Origin: Coix lacryma-jobi var. lacryma-jobi
Taxonomy: Eukaryota; Streptophyta; Magnoliopsida; Poales; Poaceae
Direction: 5' to 3'
DNA: 64,000 nt
Assembly: GCA_009763385.1 (NCBI GenBank)
Contig: CM019822.1
Span: 10,572,127-10,636,126 of the forward strand
Shown here: positions 12,801 to 22,200 of the stretch, piece after piece
Layout of the letters: every line of letters begins with the position of its first letter
Numbering within the stretch: the first letter of the stretch is position 1
The notes under the pieces: model-generated
What the model saw: the letters and a program-made list of their open reading frames with translations, nothing else
The model's database searches: none
What the model was told of the DNA's origin: nothing
Position numbers and translations under genes: made by a program

Positions 12801-13944
12801 CATTAAATACATTTTTATAGTAAATCCATATGGAGACATAAATATTGCTACGATTTTTATATAAACTTAGTCAAACTTAGAAAATTTAACTTAGTCTATA
12901 TATAATTGCATTCTTATTTGAACTGCATTCTTTTTTGGACAGTAGTAGTAGTATTTATCCTAATTTTGGTCTACGGAAGAGACTATTAACCAACAGAACA
13001 CAATGGGAGGAAAATCAAATTGATTGAGCGTGACTGTGGTAAAGCTTCGAGTCTTTGCCATCCCTGCCTTAAAAATGTCAATCAAAAGTTTCCTAACATG
13101 GAACGGGAGCTTGCTCCAATATAACAACTAACACGTAATAATTAAACATCCACTTGCAATTACTGGGCATTAACAGGATGGTAGATTCAAGAAAGCAAAC
13201 CTACACACTGAATTACTAAAAGTGAATGCAATAAACAAGATTCAAAGAGTTCATGTTTCTCTAACAAGAATTGGATCAATAGTAACAAAGAAGCAGGTAA
13301 GAATAATTTGAAGGCTGCTTCAAAATACAGTTCATTAGCAGGAGTCAGGACAAATAAGTAACACTAACTAGACCAATCGCACGGTAGATCACCAGTAATC
13401 CCATTTAAGATGGGAAAGATGTGGTTTTAGTCATTCCATACCAAAAATGCTTAGGCGTTAGAACGAATCCAAGAAGGCGAGTCCGCGAGTTGGATTTCGC
13501 ATCACCGCAGATCGAGAAAGCAAGAACACAAAAGGCGCAGCCTTCGTTCCAAACCCCAACCAAAACCGCACCACGATCACATCACAGGAGGGACAAGAAA
13601 TGCAGCGCGACCGACCAAAATGATCGAGCCCACTCCATGATGACAACAAGACGCAACCTGCTGACATCAGCGGTGAAAAGAACCAAAGAGATTTTCCTGG
13701 AAAAAAAGTTGAGACAGAAATCCCACCGTGAATTCTAATTGATCGGGCAGGAGCAGAAAGGCTCGCAGCTCGCAACAGAGGGACAAGGAGGAAAACCCCA
13801 TTCCCAACCTGCCAATTTCGCCGCATTTCGCAACTTCGCACAAAACCTAACTTGAACCCATCACGAGATCTCGGCGATTACCTCCGTGACGACGGAGACT
13901 GCATCATCCTTGACCAAGCCCGCGGCATTAGGGCCGGCCGCCAT
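857..13944 (-). CDS. AIPP2-like PHD-finger protein, eight exons, TE nest in intron 1
   Basis: Exons read on the minus strand: 13944-13882, 4027-3942, 3489-3395, about 3300-2383, 2131-2014, 1472-1245, 1148-1030 and 933-857. All introns are GT-AG, the phases join without a shift, and the sum is 1,704 nt (567 aa). The ATG lies in GAAGAGATGG, a good plant context. Residues about 22-75 form a C4HC3 PHD finger (CGACG, KCARC, EH then YCM, WYCAKC). A long basic, low-complexity middle (exon 4) follows. The C-terminal exons match the AIPP2-type SPOC-like domain: LGEFKAHFPLKVSS, LELLPRMKDWPKSF, DIGVFFF, LLIYSSEVLPPDSQ, YLWGVF. In Arabidopsis, AIPP2 is a nuclear histone reader working with the BAH protein AIPP3 and phosphatase CPL2 in repression. 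Least certain are the exon 4 acceptor (3300 or about 3288) and the exon 7 donor (GTTAGT). Function is inferred from family. Confidence 0.85.
2257..2291. repeat. G-rich tract in intron 4 of the AIPP2-like gene
   Basis: Plus-strand runs of G (GGGTGGGTGGTGGTGG, then G-runs of about 9-10 and 8) inside the intron between exons 4 and 5. The gene is on the minus strand, so its pre-mRNA has a C/pyrimidine tract here. The displaced DNA strand could form a G-quadruplex. Confidence 0.8.
2721..2840 (-). repeat. Exact 2 x 60-bp in-frame tandem duplication in exon 4
   Basis: Positions 2721-2780 and 2781-2840 are identical. The unit is 20 codons, so the protein carries the block around KMPSLKRCASPRHDQAKTD twice without a frame change. 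Weaker copies of the same theme (HDQAK or HSQTR followed by D) recur along exon 4, which suggests the region grew by repeat expansion. Confidence 0.95.
4510..4596 (+). repeat. Imperfect 47-bp direct duplication in the LINE 5' fragment
   Basis: CATTTGCATCAGCCTGCTGG starts at 4510 and again at 4557, and the downstream bases also match with a few changes. It lies between the LINE target duplication and the chromovirus LTR. Confidence 0.8.
4620..5022 (+). repeat. 5' LTR of the Reina-like element
   Basis: Begins TGTTATGGTGGGTAACACG and ends GCTAACA. It is nearly identical to the copy at 11786-12188 (for example TAGATGAGG against TAGACGAGG), so the insertion is fairly young. Confidence 0.92.
5026..5039 (+). 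other. Primer binding site of the Reina-like element
   Basis: TGGTATCGGAGACC, three bases after the 5' LTR, resembles the initiator-Met tRNA complement TGGTATCAGAGC used by many plant LTR elements. Confidence 0.75.
5040..7014 (+). pseudogene. Reina-like gag-protease-RT N-terminus, cut by the solo LTR
   Basis: One open frame from the ATG just after the primer binding site to the insertion. The first 200 residues are Pro/Ser/Ala-rich. A retrotransposon gag core follows (KTWLASFHMTGVAQQWY, then FKQYCQQRFGPP). Next come a zinc knuckle near residue 420 (CYNCDEPYVQGHKC) and a retroviral-type protease with the DSGSTHNF active site near residue 500. The frame ends as RT begins, where the solo LTR enters. 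The reading frame resumes at 9066. The two halves meet cleanly once one copy of the TTTGT duplication is discounted, so the insertion itself broke this polyprotein. Confidence 0.9.
7015..9060 (-). mobile_element. Solo LTR of the Sirevirus-like copia family (same as element C)
   Basis: 2,046 bp, TGAAAG...CTTTCA, with a perfect 5-bp duplication TTTGT (7010-7014 and 9061-9065). It is the reverse complement of the LTRs at 30081-32232 and 41558-43711. No internal sequence is left, which fits unequal recombination between the two LTRs of a former full element. It keeps a TATA motif (GAGTATAAATGCC on the minus strand, near 7895) next to the palindromic array. Confidence 0.93.
7920..8719 (-). repeat. 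GGTACC-centred palindrome array in the solo LTR
   Basis: Modules of roughly 100 bp carry CGGTGGTACCGCC-type palindromes and end in a CTCTCTGTG motif. Paired near-palindromes of the type TGGTCGGTACCACCGACCA bound the array at 7920 and 8719. Confidence 0.85.
9066..11834 (+). pseudogene. Reina-like pol remainder: RT, RNase H, integrase, chromodomain
   Basis: RT resumes right after the solo LTR. It shows FCVDYRALN, KLDLRSGYHQVRI and the catalytic FFDDILIYS (about 9535). RNase H starts near 9970 (LVDCDASGTGFG). The integrase has an H2C2 finger (HEG, then CATCQRNK, about 10540-10660), DFVEGLP, SDRDPVF and FHPQTDGQSE. A chromodomain ends it (LIQWLHLPETEATWEPL, about 11660-11720). The frame changes near 10020-10075, 10260-10300 and 10490-10520, so no intact polyprotein is possible. 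The last codons run into the 3' LTR. Confidence 0.9.
11771..11785 (+). other. Polypurine tract of the Reina-like element
   Basis: CGAGGGCGGGAGAGA directly before the 3' LTR start (TGTTATGG at 11786), the expected site for plus-strand DNA priming. Confidence 0.75.
11786..12188 (+). repeat. 3' LTR of the Reina-like element
   Basis: 403 bp, the same length and ends as the 5' LTR, with only a few substitutions. It is followed by TATC of the target site and then by LINE sequence. Confidence 0.92.
12681..12952. mobile_element. Stowaway-like MITE in intron 1
   Basis: AT-rich, about 270 bp. The left end CTCTCTCCGTCCAAAAAAAG and the inverted right end (GTCCAAAAAAGAATGCA on the opposite strand) match the grass Stowaway consensus that starts CTCCCTCCGTCC. 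The right terminus is degenerate (AGTAGTAGTA). It lies in the AIPP2-like intron, outside the LINE. Confidence 0.65.
12953..13880 (-). other. 5' part of intron 1 of the AIPP2-like gene
   Basis: Sequence between the MITE and exon 1, starting with the splice donor GTAATCG at 13881. Open frames here on both strands show no domain. I see no further TE ends. Confidence 0.6.
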
Positions 13945-14260
13945 CTCTTCTGGGACCAAACTCCGCCGCCGGTGTGCCGCCTCGCCTCGCCCGAGATACG
14001 TCCCCCGCTTCTACCCGCACCTCAGGGATTGGGTGGAGCTCGAAGACGAGCCGCGATGCGGAAGCACGAGGCAGCTGCAGCCTGCGGCGGCGGCTATGAG
14101 CGCGACACGAGAGGAGGAAGGACAAAGGATGCGAGGGGACGGAAGTCCTATGCACTTGCTCCTCCGTGCAGTGAGCGACTACCACGTGGGTCTCAAGACT
14201 GGAGACTGGAGTTGACAGTTGAGTCAATGAAGACTGGAGTGCATCAATTATCATTATTTT
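13945..14260 (-). promoter_or_regulatory. 5' UTR and proximal promoter of the AIPP2-like gene
   Basis: A GC- and CpG-rich island surrounds exon 1 and extends to about 14215. It then drops sharply to AT-rich DNA. That is the usual look of a grass gene start. No clear TATA box was found. Open frames on both strands are low-complexity and were not called as genes. Confidence 0.5.
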
Positions 14261-14356
14261 TGTCAGCGGATTTTTAAGGAGTTTTATAGCGTATCAACAA
14301 TATTATTATCTCACCTATATGTGCGTGGAGGATTCTAGACATCTGATCACAAAACT

Positions 14357-14566
14357 AGGGTCTGTTTGGATCTCAGAGCTAAAAATTAGTCCATCTTGTG
14401 AAAATAGTTTAAACATGAGCTAATTCTAAACTAATAAGAGCTAATAAACTCTAATCATAAATTAGCCCTCGTTAACTCTTATTAGTCTAAAATTAGTCCA
14501 TATTTAGATGTTCTTATTGGTAATAAAAAAACATAGGCTAATTATTAGCTCTAGTATCCATATCAA
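14357..14566. mobile_element. Possible hAT-like MITE remnant
   Basis: Starts GGGTCTGTTTGGATCT, a terminal motif common in grass MITEs. It contains inverted copies of CTAATAAGAGCTAATA-like sequence and ends near TATTAGCTCTAGTATCC. The right terminus is not a clean inverted copy, so the family is uncertain. Confidence 0.4.
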
Positions 14567-14689
14567 TGATGGTGACCTCATCATTCAATAGTTTGTCCGC
14601 GGATTGGTAATGGGGTTTTGTCATTGTCACTAATGTTTGGTAGGGATGTCTCCGAACAGTCATGCATGTTCCTTGTGTTTTTTCCTCCA

Positions 14690-14857
14690 TATGTAACTAA
14701 TTTTCTCTATGTTCAAAATTACAAGTTGTTCTATATTTTCTAAATACATAGAAAAAGTTATCTAGAGTTCTACACATGATGTATATTTAGATGCAACCTA
14801 GAAAAAACTAGAACGGCTTATAATTAGAGTGGATTTGGAATGCAAGGAGTATGTAAC
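14690..14857. mobile_element. Degenerate Stowaway-like remnant
   Basis: The right edge (TAATTAGAGTGGATTTGGAA, then GCAAGGAGTA) resembles a decayed Stowaway end. The inside shows the usual AT-rich inverted sequence around CTAGAAAAAACTAGAAC. No clear TA duplication is visible. Confidence 0.35.
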
Positions 14858-15824
14858 AAACAAGATTAATAAAGCTAGGGGAGTATGTTCTTCTCTTATT
14901 CTTGTGTTCAATCTATGCCTCTAGTTTACGTTCAAGCACTCTTTCAAAGAAAGATAAATCTTAATTAGTAACTGTCGGCTGAATATTATCTTTATCTCAA
15001 AATTATAAGATGGTTTGAATTTTTAGATATGTATCTTTTATAACACACTTAGATGAGAACGTATCCTGTGCAAACCAAACAATGTGTGTAAACTTGCAAA
15101 CTCTCAATCAAGACCATAGGATCCTCATCTGATGGCTAGGGAGTGAGGTGGGATATTTTAAAAAAAAACGCCCGCCAGTAACCACACAAATGTTTTTTTA
15201 CAAAGCACCCCTCCCTGATCTCTCGTACATGAGTTCCCCTGCCTCTTCGTTTCTACCGAACGGAGGACCACACCACGCCACCAGCCCGACCCTGCCCTCG
15301 GCCTCCGCCGCGCACAAGCTCCCCATCAAGCGCCGTGCCCTACGGTCGTCGTCCTCGCCTCCATCCTCCTCCTTCCCGGCCTCCTCCGACCTGCTCCGTG
15401 CGGCCACGCCCGCGCCCGCATCCGGCGGTGGCGGCACCGGCGACAGATCCGACCGGCAGTAGCAGCCACCCTTCAAGTTCCAGCGCACTTCCAGCGCACC
15501 TGGCTGAGCTCCGCTTCCTGCAGGGCCTTCTCGGTTGTGGCGCGCAGGGAGTCACGTTGCCGCTCGTGGATTGCTGCGGTGAGGAGTGGTGCTCTGCGCC
15601 GTGATCCAGAAGAGCGGCGGGCGGTTGCACGTCAGGTGTTCGACGAAGAAACCCGGCCAGCCAGGTGCACGCCAGTTCGTCATCGTCCAGCAGTCTGAAG
15701 GCAGCGCGGTGCGGGCGGCTGCGGGTGGCGAAGTTGCTGCGGAGGGGGTCATTTGAGAAAAAAACTAAATTACTAAGGCTAATGCGGGCGGTTAATTGCA
15801 AAATGATCGTAGCTCCATCGCTAG
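14858..15824. other. Host flank with an unassigned GC-rich island
   Basis: AT-rich to about 15190, then GC-rich to about 15735. The island has short proline/serine-rich or arginine-rich frames on both strands (for example plus 15229-15462), none of them recognisable. It ends at the target site CTAG of the 44.7-kb compound insertion. It could be a 5' gene fragment cut off by that insertion, but nothing proves it. Confidence 0.4.
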
Positions 15825-16850
15825 TGTCGGTGTTTCGACCCCGGGGGTATGACACCAACTAGTAATATGATCGCGTGCTCTCTTCCTGGATGGTGATGCA
15901 AGATGACACAAGGATTTATCCTGGTTCGGGCAAAGAAGGCCCTACGTCCAGCGGGGGGATGAGGTTCTTGTATTACTTGCACCTAAGTGCTTGTACAGGG
16001 GCAATACAAGCCCAACGAGCGTGGACCGGAGTCCGGACTCGTATGTGTGTGTGGTGTGGACTTATTGGGACTTGTGCGTACGCGTGTGTCTAGTCGTATC
16101 TGTGTAACCGGGTCAGTGAAGGTCCCTGGTGTCCCCTTTTATAGAGCAAGAGGAGGCCAGGGTTACATAGGTGTGATACAGGAGTCGGGATGTACAATGC
16201 CCAATATGGCGGAGAGTAGGAATCCCGTCTTGTTGATGCCACTGGAGCCGACGTGGGGGTTGCTGTTGAAGCGTCCTTGAAGCATGGCCTCCCTCCCGGG
16301 CGCGGACGTGGAGGCGTGGCGACGTGAGGCCATGTAGCGTCTATTCCGGCACGTACATGACGTGGCCGGGTCCCTCCGAGTCTTGGGGTACCTGTCCTCC
16401 AATAGCATGGAAGTAACCGGGGCTCGAGGGGCTCAGAGCCGGCCTCGAGGTGGCGCCTACGGGGGGCTCGAGTCCCCGCAGGTATGGGCAAGTCCCGGGA
16501 AACCCGATTGAGCAGCAGGTATCCGGGGCCTCGAGACGTGGTTTGGACGTGTAACAGTGTAGAGTATGACTTAACAGTGTTGTACGTCCCCTTTTGACTA
16601 TGTCTGTGGTGAAAACGAGGTTTGACCTTGACTCTGGCTCGCTGTGGCACGCATCGTGTGCCAGAGGACGGGACCAGAGTAGGTGAAAGCATTAAATGCG
16701 CTGCGTGGGGTTGGTACGGTCGTCAGAGCTGGGGAACGGGAAGCTTCCTCTTCGTGGGGGGCTTCGAAGGGTAGTGGAGCACTCGCCCGAGCCCCGGCGC
16801 GGAGGGCTCGGGTGAGTGGAGGTCGGGCTCCAGCTCGAGGCCTGGGGTGT
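15825..16850 (-). repeat. Element A left (3') LTR, distal part
   Basis: Starts TGTCGGTGTTTCGACCCCGG and matches 59160-60180 of the right LTR. It breaks at GGTGT (16846-16850), where element B entered, and continues at 45381. Confidence 0.9.
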
Positions 16851-18063
16851 TGTCGGTGTTTCGAACCCGGGGATACGACACCAACGAGTAATATGATCGC
16901 GTGCTCTCTTCCTGGATGGTGATGCAAGATGACACAAGGATTTATCCTGGTTCGGGCAAAGAAGGCCCTACGTCCAGCGGGGGAGGAGGTTCTTGTATTA
17001 CTTGCACCTAAGTGCTTATACAGGGGCGAATACAAGCTCAATGAGCGTGGACCGGAGTCCGGACTCGAGTGTGCGTGTGTGTGGACTGGTGTGCTGTCTC
17101 TCGGAGTTTTTGTAACCGTCTGCGCGAGGGGCCCTGGCGTCCCCTTTTATAGAGCAAGAGAAGGCCAGGGCTACATAGGGATGACATCTACAGCGCTCGG
17201 TATGACGTAGGGTAGGAATCCTGTCTTGTCGGGGCCACTGGAGCCGACGTGGGTGTTGCTGTTGAGGCGTCCTTGGAGCGTGACCTCCATCCCGGGCGCG
17301 GACGTGGAGGCGTGGCGATGTGGAAGCCGTACAGCACCCATCCCGGCACGTACAGGACACGGCGGGGTCCCTCCGGGTCTTGAGGTACCTGTCCTCCAAT
17401 AGCATGAAAGCAATCAGGGCTCGAGGGGCTCAGAGCCGCCTCGAGGTGGCGCCTACGGGGGCTCGAGTCCCCGCAGTTATGGGCAAGTCCCGGAAACCCG
17501 ATTGAGCAGCAGGAATCCGGGCCTCGAGACGTGGCTTGGACGTGCGACAGTTTAGGGTATTGGTTAACAGTGCCGTACTGGCGCCTTTTTGCCCAGCTTG
17601 TGGTGAAAACGAGACTTGACTCTGCCCTGGTTACTGTGGTACACGTCGGGCTGCAGAGGACGTGAACTGGAGTAGGTGGAAGCTTCCTCTTGTGGAGGGC
17701 TTCGAAGGGTATTGGGCACTCGCTCGAGCCGGGCGCTGAGGGCTCGGGCAGACCGGAGGTTGAGCTCCAGCTCGAGGCCTAGAGTGAGACGAGCCTCGAG
17801 GGATAGGCTATCGTGCTAGAGGGGCTCGAGGTCCCCCGCGCGCGGGTCCGAGTAGCGTTGCACAGTGACGGGTTCGAGGGGTAGGCTACCAGAGGCGGCT
17901 GGTAAGGTTTTGACAAGTCTAAGCTCCCCTGGGGTGTGCCAGCGTTGCAGGCTCCGAGGGGTTGGTTTCTTGGAAAGTTAGCTTAGCTGGGTTTATTAAT
18001 TGGTGTTCTAGGTTACCTATTTGTTTGCATTGATTGGGGTACCCCGTTTGTGGACCCCCGACA
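16851..18063 (-). repeat. Element B left (3') LTR
   Basis: TGTCGG...CCGACA, rich in CTCGAG hexamers. It is followed by GTAGCCCCC, the complement of the GGGGGCTAC polypurine tract. Confidence 0.92.
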
Positions 18064-19062
18064 GTAGCCCCCATGCCCTTGCTTCGAATGCTTGCACTCG
18101 AGCGGGGCTCCCCACTGGGATCTCGAGGGGTTAGCTAACTAGTCTCGAGGGTTTGGCCGCTTTGATTCCGTGGGTGTCGTGCGAGCGACACCCGCGGGTG
18201 TAGCCCCAGGCCACGGGGGGGTGGTTAGGACTCCCTCGTGGGCTCTTTCTTGTGCGAGTGTTAGTTGTGTTTTTTAGCTCTTCGGAGTGTCGAGCCGAGT
18301 TTTTTAGACCCTCTTTCGTCGAGGGTGCCAGGCTGAACCGGCCGGCCGGCTCTTCGAGCTGTCCGGCACGCCGGTTGCCCTGGCTTGTCATCCCCGAGTC
18401 CTTTCGATCGGATGCGAGGGGGGATGCCTCGTACTACCACGAGCGGCGCTAGTATCGAGGTTCCCGGTGAGCTGGTAACGGGGAATCCAAGTGAGACCTC
18501 ATGCCCCGTTCGATCGGGTCGACTGTAGCCCGGAGGCGTCTCATAAAGCATGGGTCGCCAGTCTGCAGGAGTGTCCGGGTCCATTCGATAGACCCGGTGG
18601 CTCGATGCCTCCCTCCAGGATCTCACTGCACGTCGCGCGTCCTGCCTTGGATACACGTGAGGGGCCTCGAGGGCTTGGCCCTCGAGCGATGCTGCGAGTG
18701 GCGCCCTTGTTGTCCCTGACCGGGTGCTCGAAGCCCTGTCGAACCCTCTTCGAGGGCCAGCCTTCGCTGCTTGAGGCTTTAGGGCCGGGGCCCGTTTTTA
18801 ACCTTCCTGAAGAACCTTCGTCGCTTGGAACCTTCCGCCCGTTGGGCGCGCCTTTTTAGGCGGAACGTCAGGGAGTGGAGATCGTGGCGCCAGGGTAGCG
18901 GCGTGAAGTCAGAGCGGCGGCCGCGGAGGGCCCCGGTAGTTGAGCGAATGGATGTTGCCGCGTGTACCTGTCAACCGGCTCGAGACGTGGTTAGGTGGGC
19001 GCATTAAATGCATGCGGTTACCTTTTTACGTCGTGGGAGACCCCGCCCGTTGGGGTTTTCCC
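18064..19062. other. Element B spacer between 3' LTR and antisense gene
   Basis: Begins with the polypurine tract complement (18064-18072). The rest is CG-rich with many CTCGAG and TTCGAG hexamers and no recognisable coding domain. The same spacer occurs in A at 45686-46693. It includes the upstream promoter of the antisense gene. Confidence 0.7.
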
Positions 19063-19070
19063 TTATAAAT
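19063..19070 (+). promoter_or_regulatory. TATA box of the element B antisense gene
   Basis: TTATAAAT lies 145 bp before the ATG at 19208, preceded by a GC-rich stretch. The same box, at nearly the same distance, is kept in element A (TTATAAATAT, 46694), which argues for an independent plus-strand promoter. Confidence 0.65.
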
Positions 19071-19207
19071 ACGAAAGAGGGGAAAAGGAACCCTTTACTT
19101 TGCCTTTGCCTTCGCCGCCGTAGCCTTCACGCGCCCTCTTCCTCGAGCTAGTCGATTGGGAATTTTCCGGCCGCCCGTCCGCCGCTCAGGTCCGCGTCGT
19201 CGCCGTC

Positions 19208-22200
19208 ATGGCCGCCCAAGTGCTGTCGGCCGAAGATTGGAGCTCGACGAAGACGACGCAGCAGGAGTTGGAGACGCTGGTGGAGCGGGGGCTTCTCCGC
19301 CCCAACCCGCAGGGGGGTCCCGCGTGGTGGATTCTCCCGTCGGCGGACCACCGGGAGCCGCACCCCGCCGCCGGAGGGGTACGTGGTGAGCTTCACGCGC
19401 TACCACCGTATGGGGCTCGGCGTCCCGCCGAGCCGCTTCATGCGGGGGCTGGCCCACCACTTCGAGGTGGAGCTGCAGCACTTCTCCCCAACTCCATCTC
19501 GCACGCCGCCATCTACGCCGCCGTGTGTGAGGGGTACTTGAAGATTGAGCCACACTGGGAGATGTTTCGTCCACCTCTTCCGGGGCGAGCTCTTCAACAA
19601 GGCTGCGAAGCCGAGCGGAGGAGGCTCGCGCGCGTGGGCTCCCTCACCATCACCGCAAGGACCGGGCCCTTCGTCGGCCAACATTCCCCGCGACTACCTC
19701 CGCTAAAGCTGTCCACCAACCAGGCGGGGTGGGACGACCACTGTTCTACCTGCGGAATGTGGACGGGCTTCTTCGCAGTACACCGGCAGGGTCATCACCC
19801 ATCGCCGGAGAATTGGAACTGGGGCGTCGTGGCGGACAGGCAGCGCCACCTGTTGCCGCTGATGAACACGATGCGGACGCTGGTGGAGGACAAGAAGCTG
19901 ACTGTCCAGGCGGTTATCTGGGCGTTCCATCAGCGGAGGGTCCTCCCTCTGGCAGACCGCCCCCTTCTCATGTTTGAGATGGGGCCAAACGCCTCGCTCG
20001 AGGCGCTGAACCAATCGAGGATGGCCGAGGAAGGCTGCCTCGGAACGAGGCTACCTCCTGGGTGACGCTCACCGTTCAGGGGATGTTCCGCCCAGAGGAG
20101 GCCGACCAGATCATCATGGCACCCGACGAGGGGTGCCTCGACCTGGTGAGCCACCCTCGAGTTAGGCTGTCTCGAGCCCCCTCCTCCTCCCTTTCTTCGA
20201 ACCTTGTTCGCTCTCCTCGTAGTTTTTCTCATCGAGCTTCTTCTTCCTCGCAGGGGGCGTTTACTTGTCGCGCGTCGAGGCCCCGGTGAGGGAGGACGCC
20301 GCGGAACACAGTGAGGCGCCTCTCTCTCGCTCAAAAGACAAAGAGAGAAAGGATGCCAGAAAGAAGAAAGAGAAAAACAAAAAACTTGCGTCGGTCGGCT
20401 CGGGAGCAGAGGCTGGCGAAGGCTCGTCGCAACCGGCGACGTGGAGATGAGTCCCCCGAGCTCAGCTCCTCGAGCTCGGAGGAAGAGGACGATTATGATG
20501 ACGAGAGTGACGACGAGGGGATGGATGCGCGTTTGAGGCGCGCGGGGGTCGTCGACGTCCGGGCTGACCACTCCTCTGTGCAGGAGGATGTCTTGGAGGT
20601 CCCCCCAGCGAAGGGATCGCGCGGGACGCAGCTGCGGAAGGCCGCATCAGGCCCAACCTCGTCGGAGGCTTAGGGCAACTCGAGCTCCGCGCCGGTCGTG
20701 CCGGCTGTCACGAAGAAGCCGGACCAGGAGCGCTATCGCCGCGGCGCAGAAGGAGACCACGGCCGCATCGACCCAGGCGGGGGGTCTCGAAAGGGCCAGA
20801 CCTCGAGAAGCGGCCGACAGGTCGAGAAGGATTTCGGGCCCGACTGCCGCGAGCCGTCAAGGGCGCCGTCGAGCCCGCGGAGGAGCGGGCAGCACGAGAG
20901 GGCGTCGAGCCCCCGCCATCATGACCGTGGGGGGGAGCTCCCGGTCGTCTCGTGGCCAGAGCCGCGAGCGGCCCTGAAGCCAGTCGCCGCCCCACCGTCG
21001 GGAGAGGGAGGCGGACGCGGGGGGCGTGACCGTAGCGCAGGCGCCGGAGTAGGTCCCGAGCCCGCGCCGGGAAAGGCGCCAAGATGACGCTCGAAGGAGA
21101 CGCGGTCGCCCCCCCCCGCGACAAGGGCAGAGGGGGACTCTCCCCGTCGAGGTCGGGCCGCGGGAGGCACCGGAGCCCTCCCCCATCCGAGCCACTCAGA
21201 GACGGCTCAGGGGCAGGGTTCGAGCCACAGGTCGGGCTCAAAGCCCCCGAGTGAATCCGGCGACTCGGGGAAGAAGCCCCATCGCCATTTTGGGTAAGTA
21301 GCATTTTTCAATTTCGTTGGTGATGAGGTTTTACCCCTTTTCTTTTGTAACGCGTGCCGCCTCTGGTTTTTCAGGGGAAAACGCCGCTGGCAGGAGGTGG
21401 ACCTTGCTGCGTCCAAGCGAGCTAAGACCTCGAGCTCCGCTGTGGAACATGTACCTCGAGGTACGACTTCTTCCTCTGCTGGAGAGGCCGCTTGGCTGGC
21501 GAAGGCGCGAGCGGCTATGGCTCGGGGAAGTCAGATGGCCGCCGCGGATCTTGGTGAGGCCGCCGCCATCGCGTCCACCGCAGCATCTTTCTGGCTCTGA
21601 CAACGTCGTTATCATTTTCAGCAGGGACCGCAGCTTCTGGCGCCGAGCCCGCCGTCACCGCGTCCACCGCGGCATTGCTACCACCTCCTCCTCCTCCTCT
21701 GGTGGCGCCTACCGAAAGTGCCACTCCTCCCCCTGTCGCAACGACCGTTTTGGGGGAAGCGCCGGAGGGAAGCGCGGCCCTGCTGGCGTCTGGAGCTGAG
21801 GAGATTGCGACCCTCGAGGCCCCAATCGACGCGAGCCGACCTGTCGAGGAGGGGAAGGAGGGGAGGCGTCGGCGGAGGAGGTGCCGACAGTGGAGGAGCT
21901 CCTGAATGAGCTGGAGCAGCAGGAGGGACGACAGAGGGGCGGAGAGAGCTGCGGCTCGTGCCGCTGGTCGGTGAGCCGCAGCCGGCGCCGCTCGAGACGG
22001 AGGAGGAGGACCCGCCCGTCCGTCGAGATCGATCGACCGGCGTGGCCGTTTGCTGACGCGCCGAGCCCGCCCCGAGCCATGGTCCCCATCGAGCGATCGC
22101 CCAACAGGGGCCCCGCGGGAGGCGCGGTCCATCCTCAGGGAGGTGGTCGAGCTCGTGGCGGAGGCGGAGCGGTCCTTCTCGGAGGAGACGGACAGGTCCG

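Noticed and set aside
15148..15462. Plus-strand 104-codon frame in the GC island
   Set aside because: Low-complexity Ser/Pro/Ala composition, no family match; the opposite strand is open as well.
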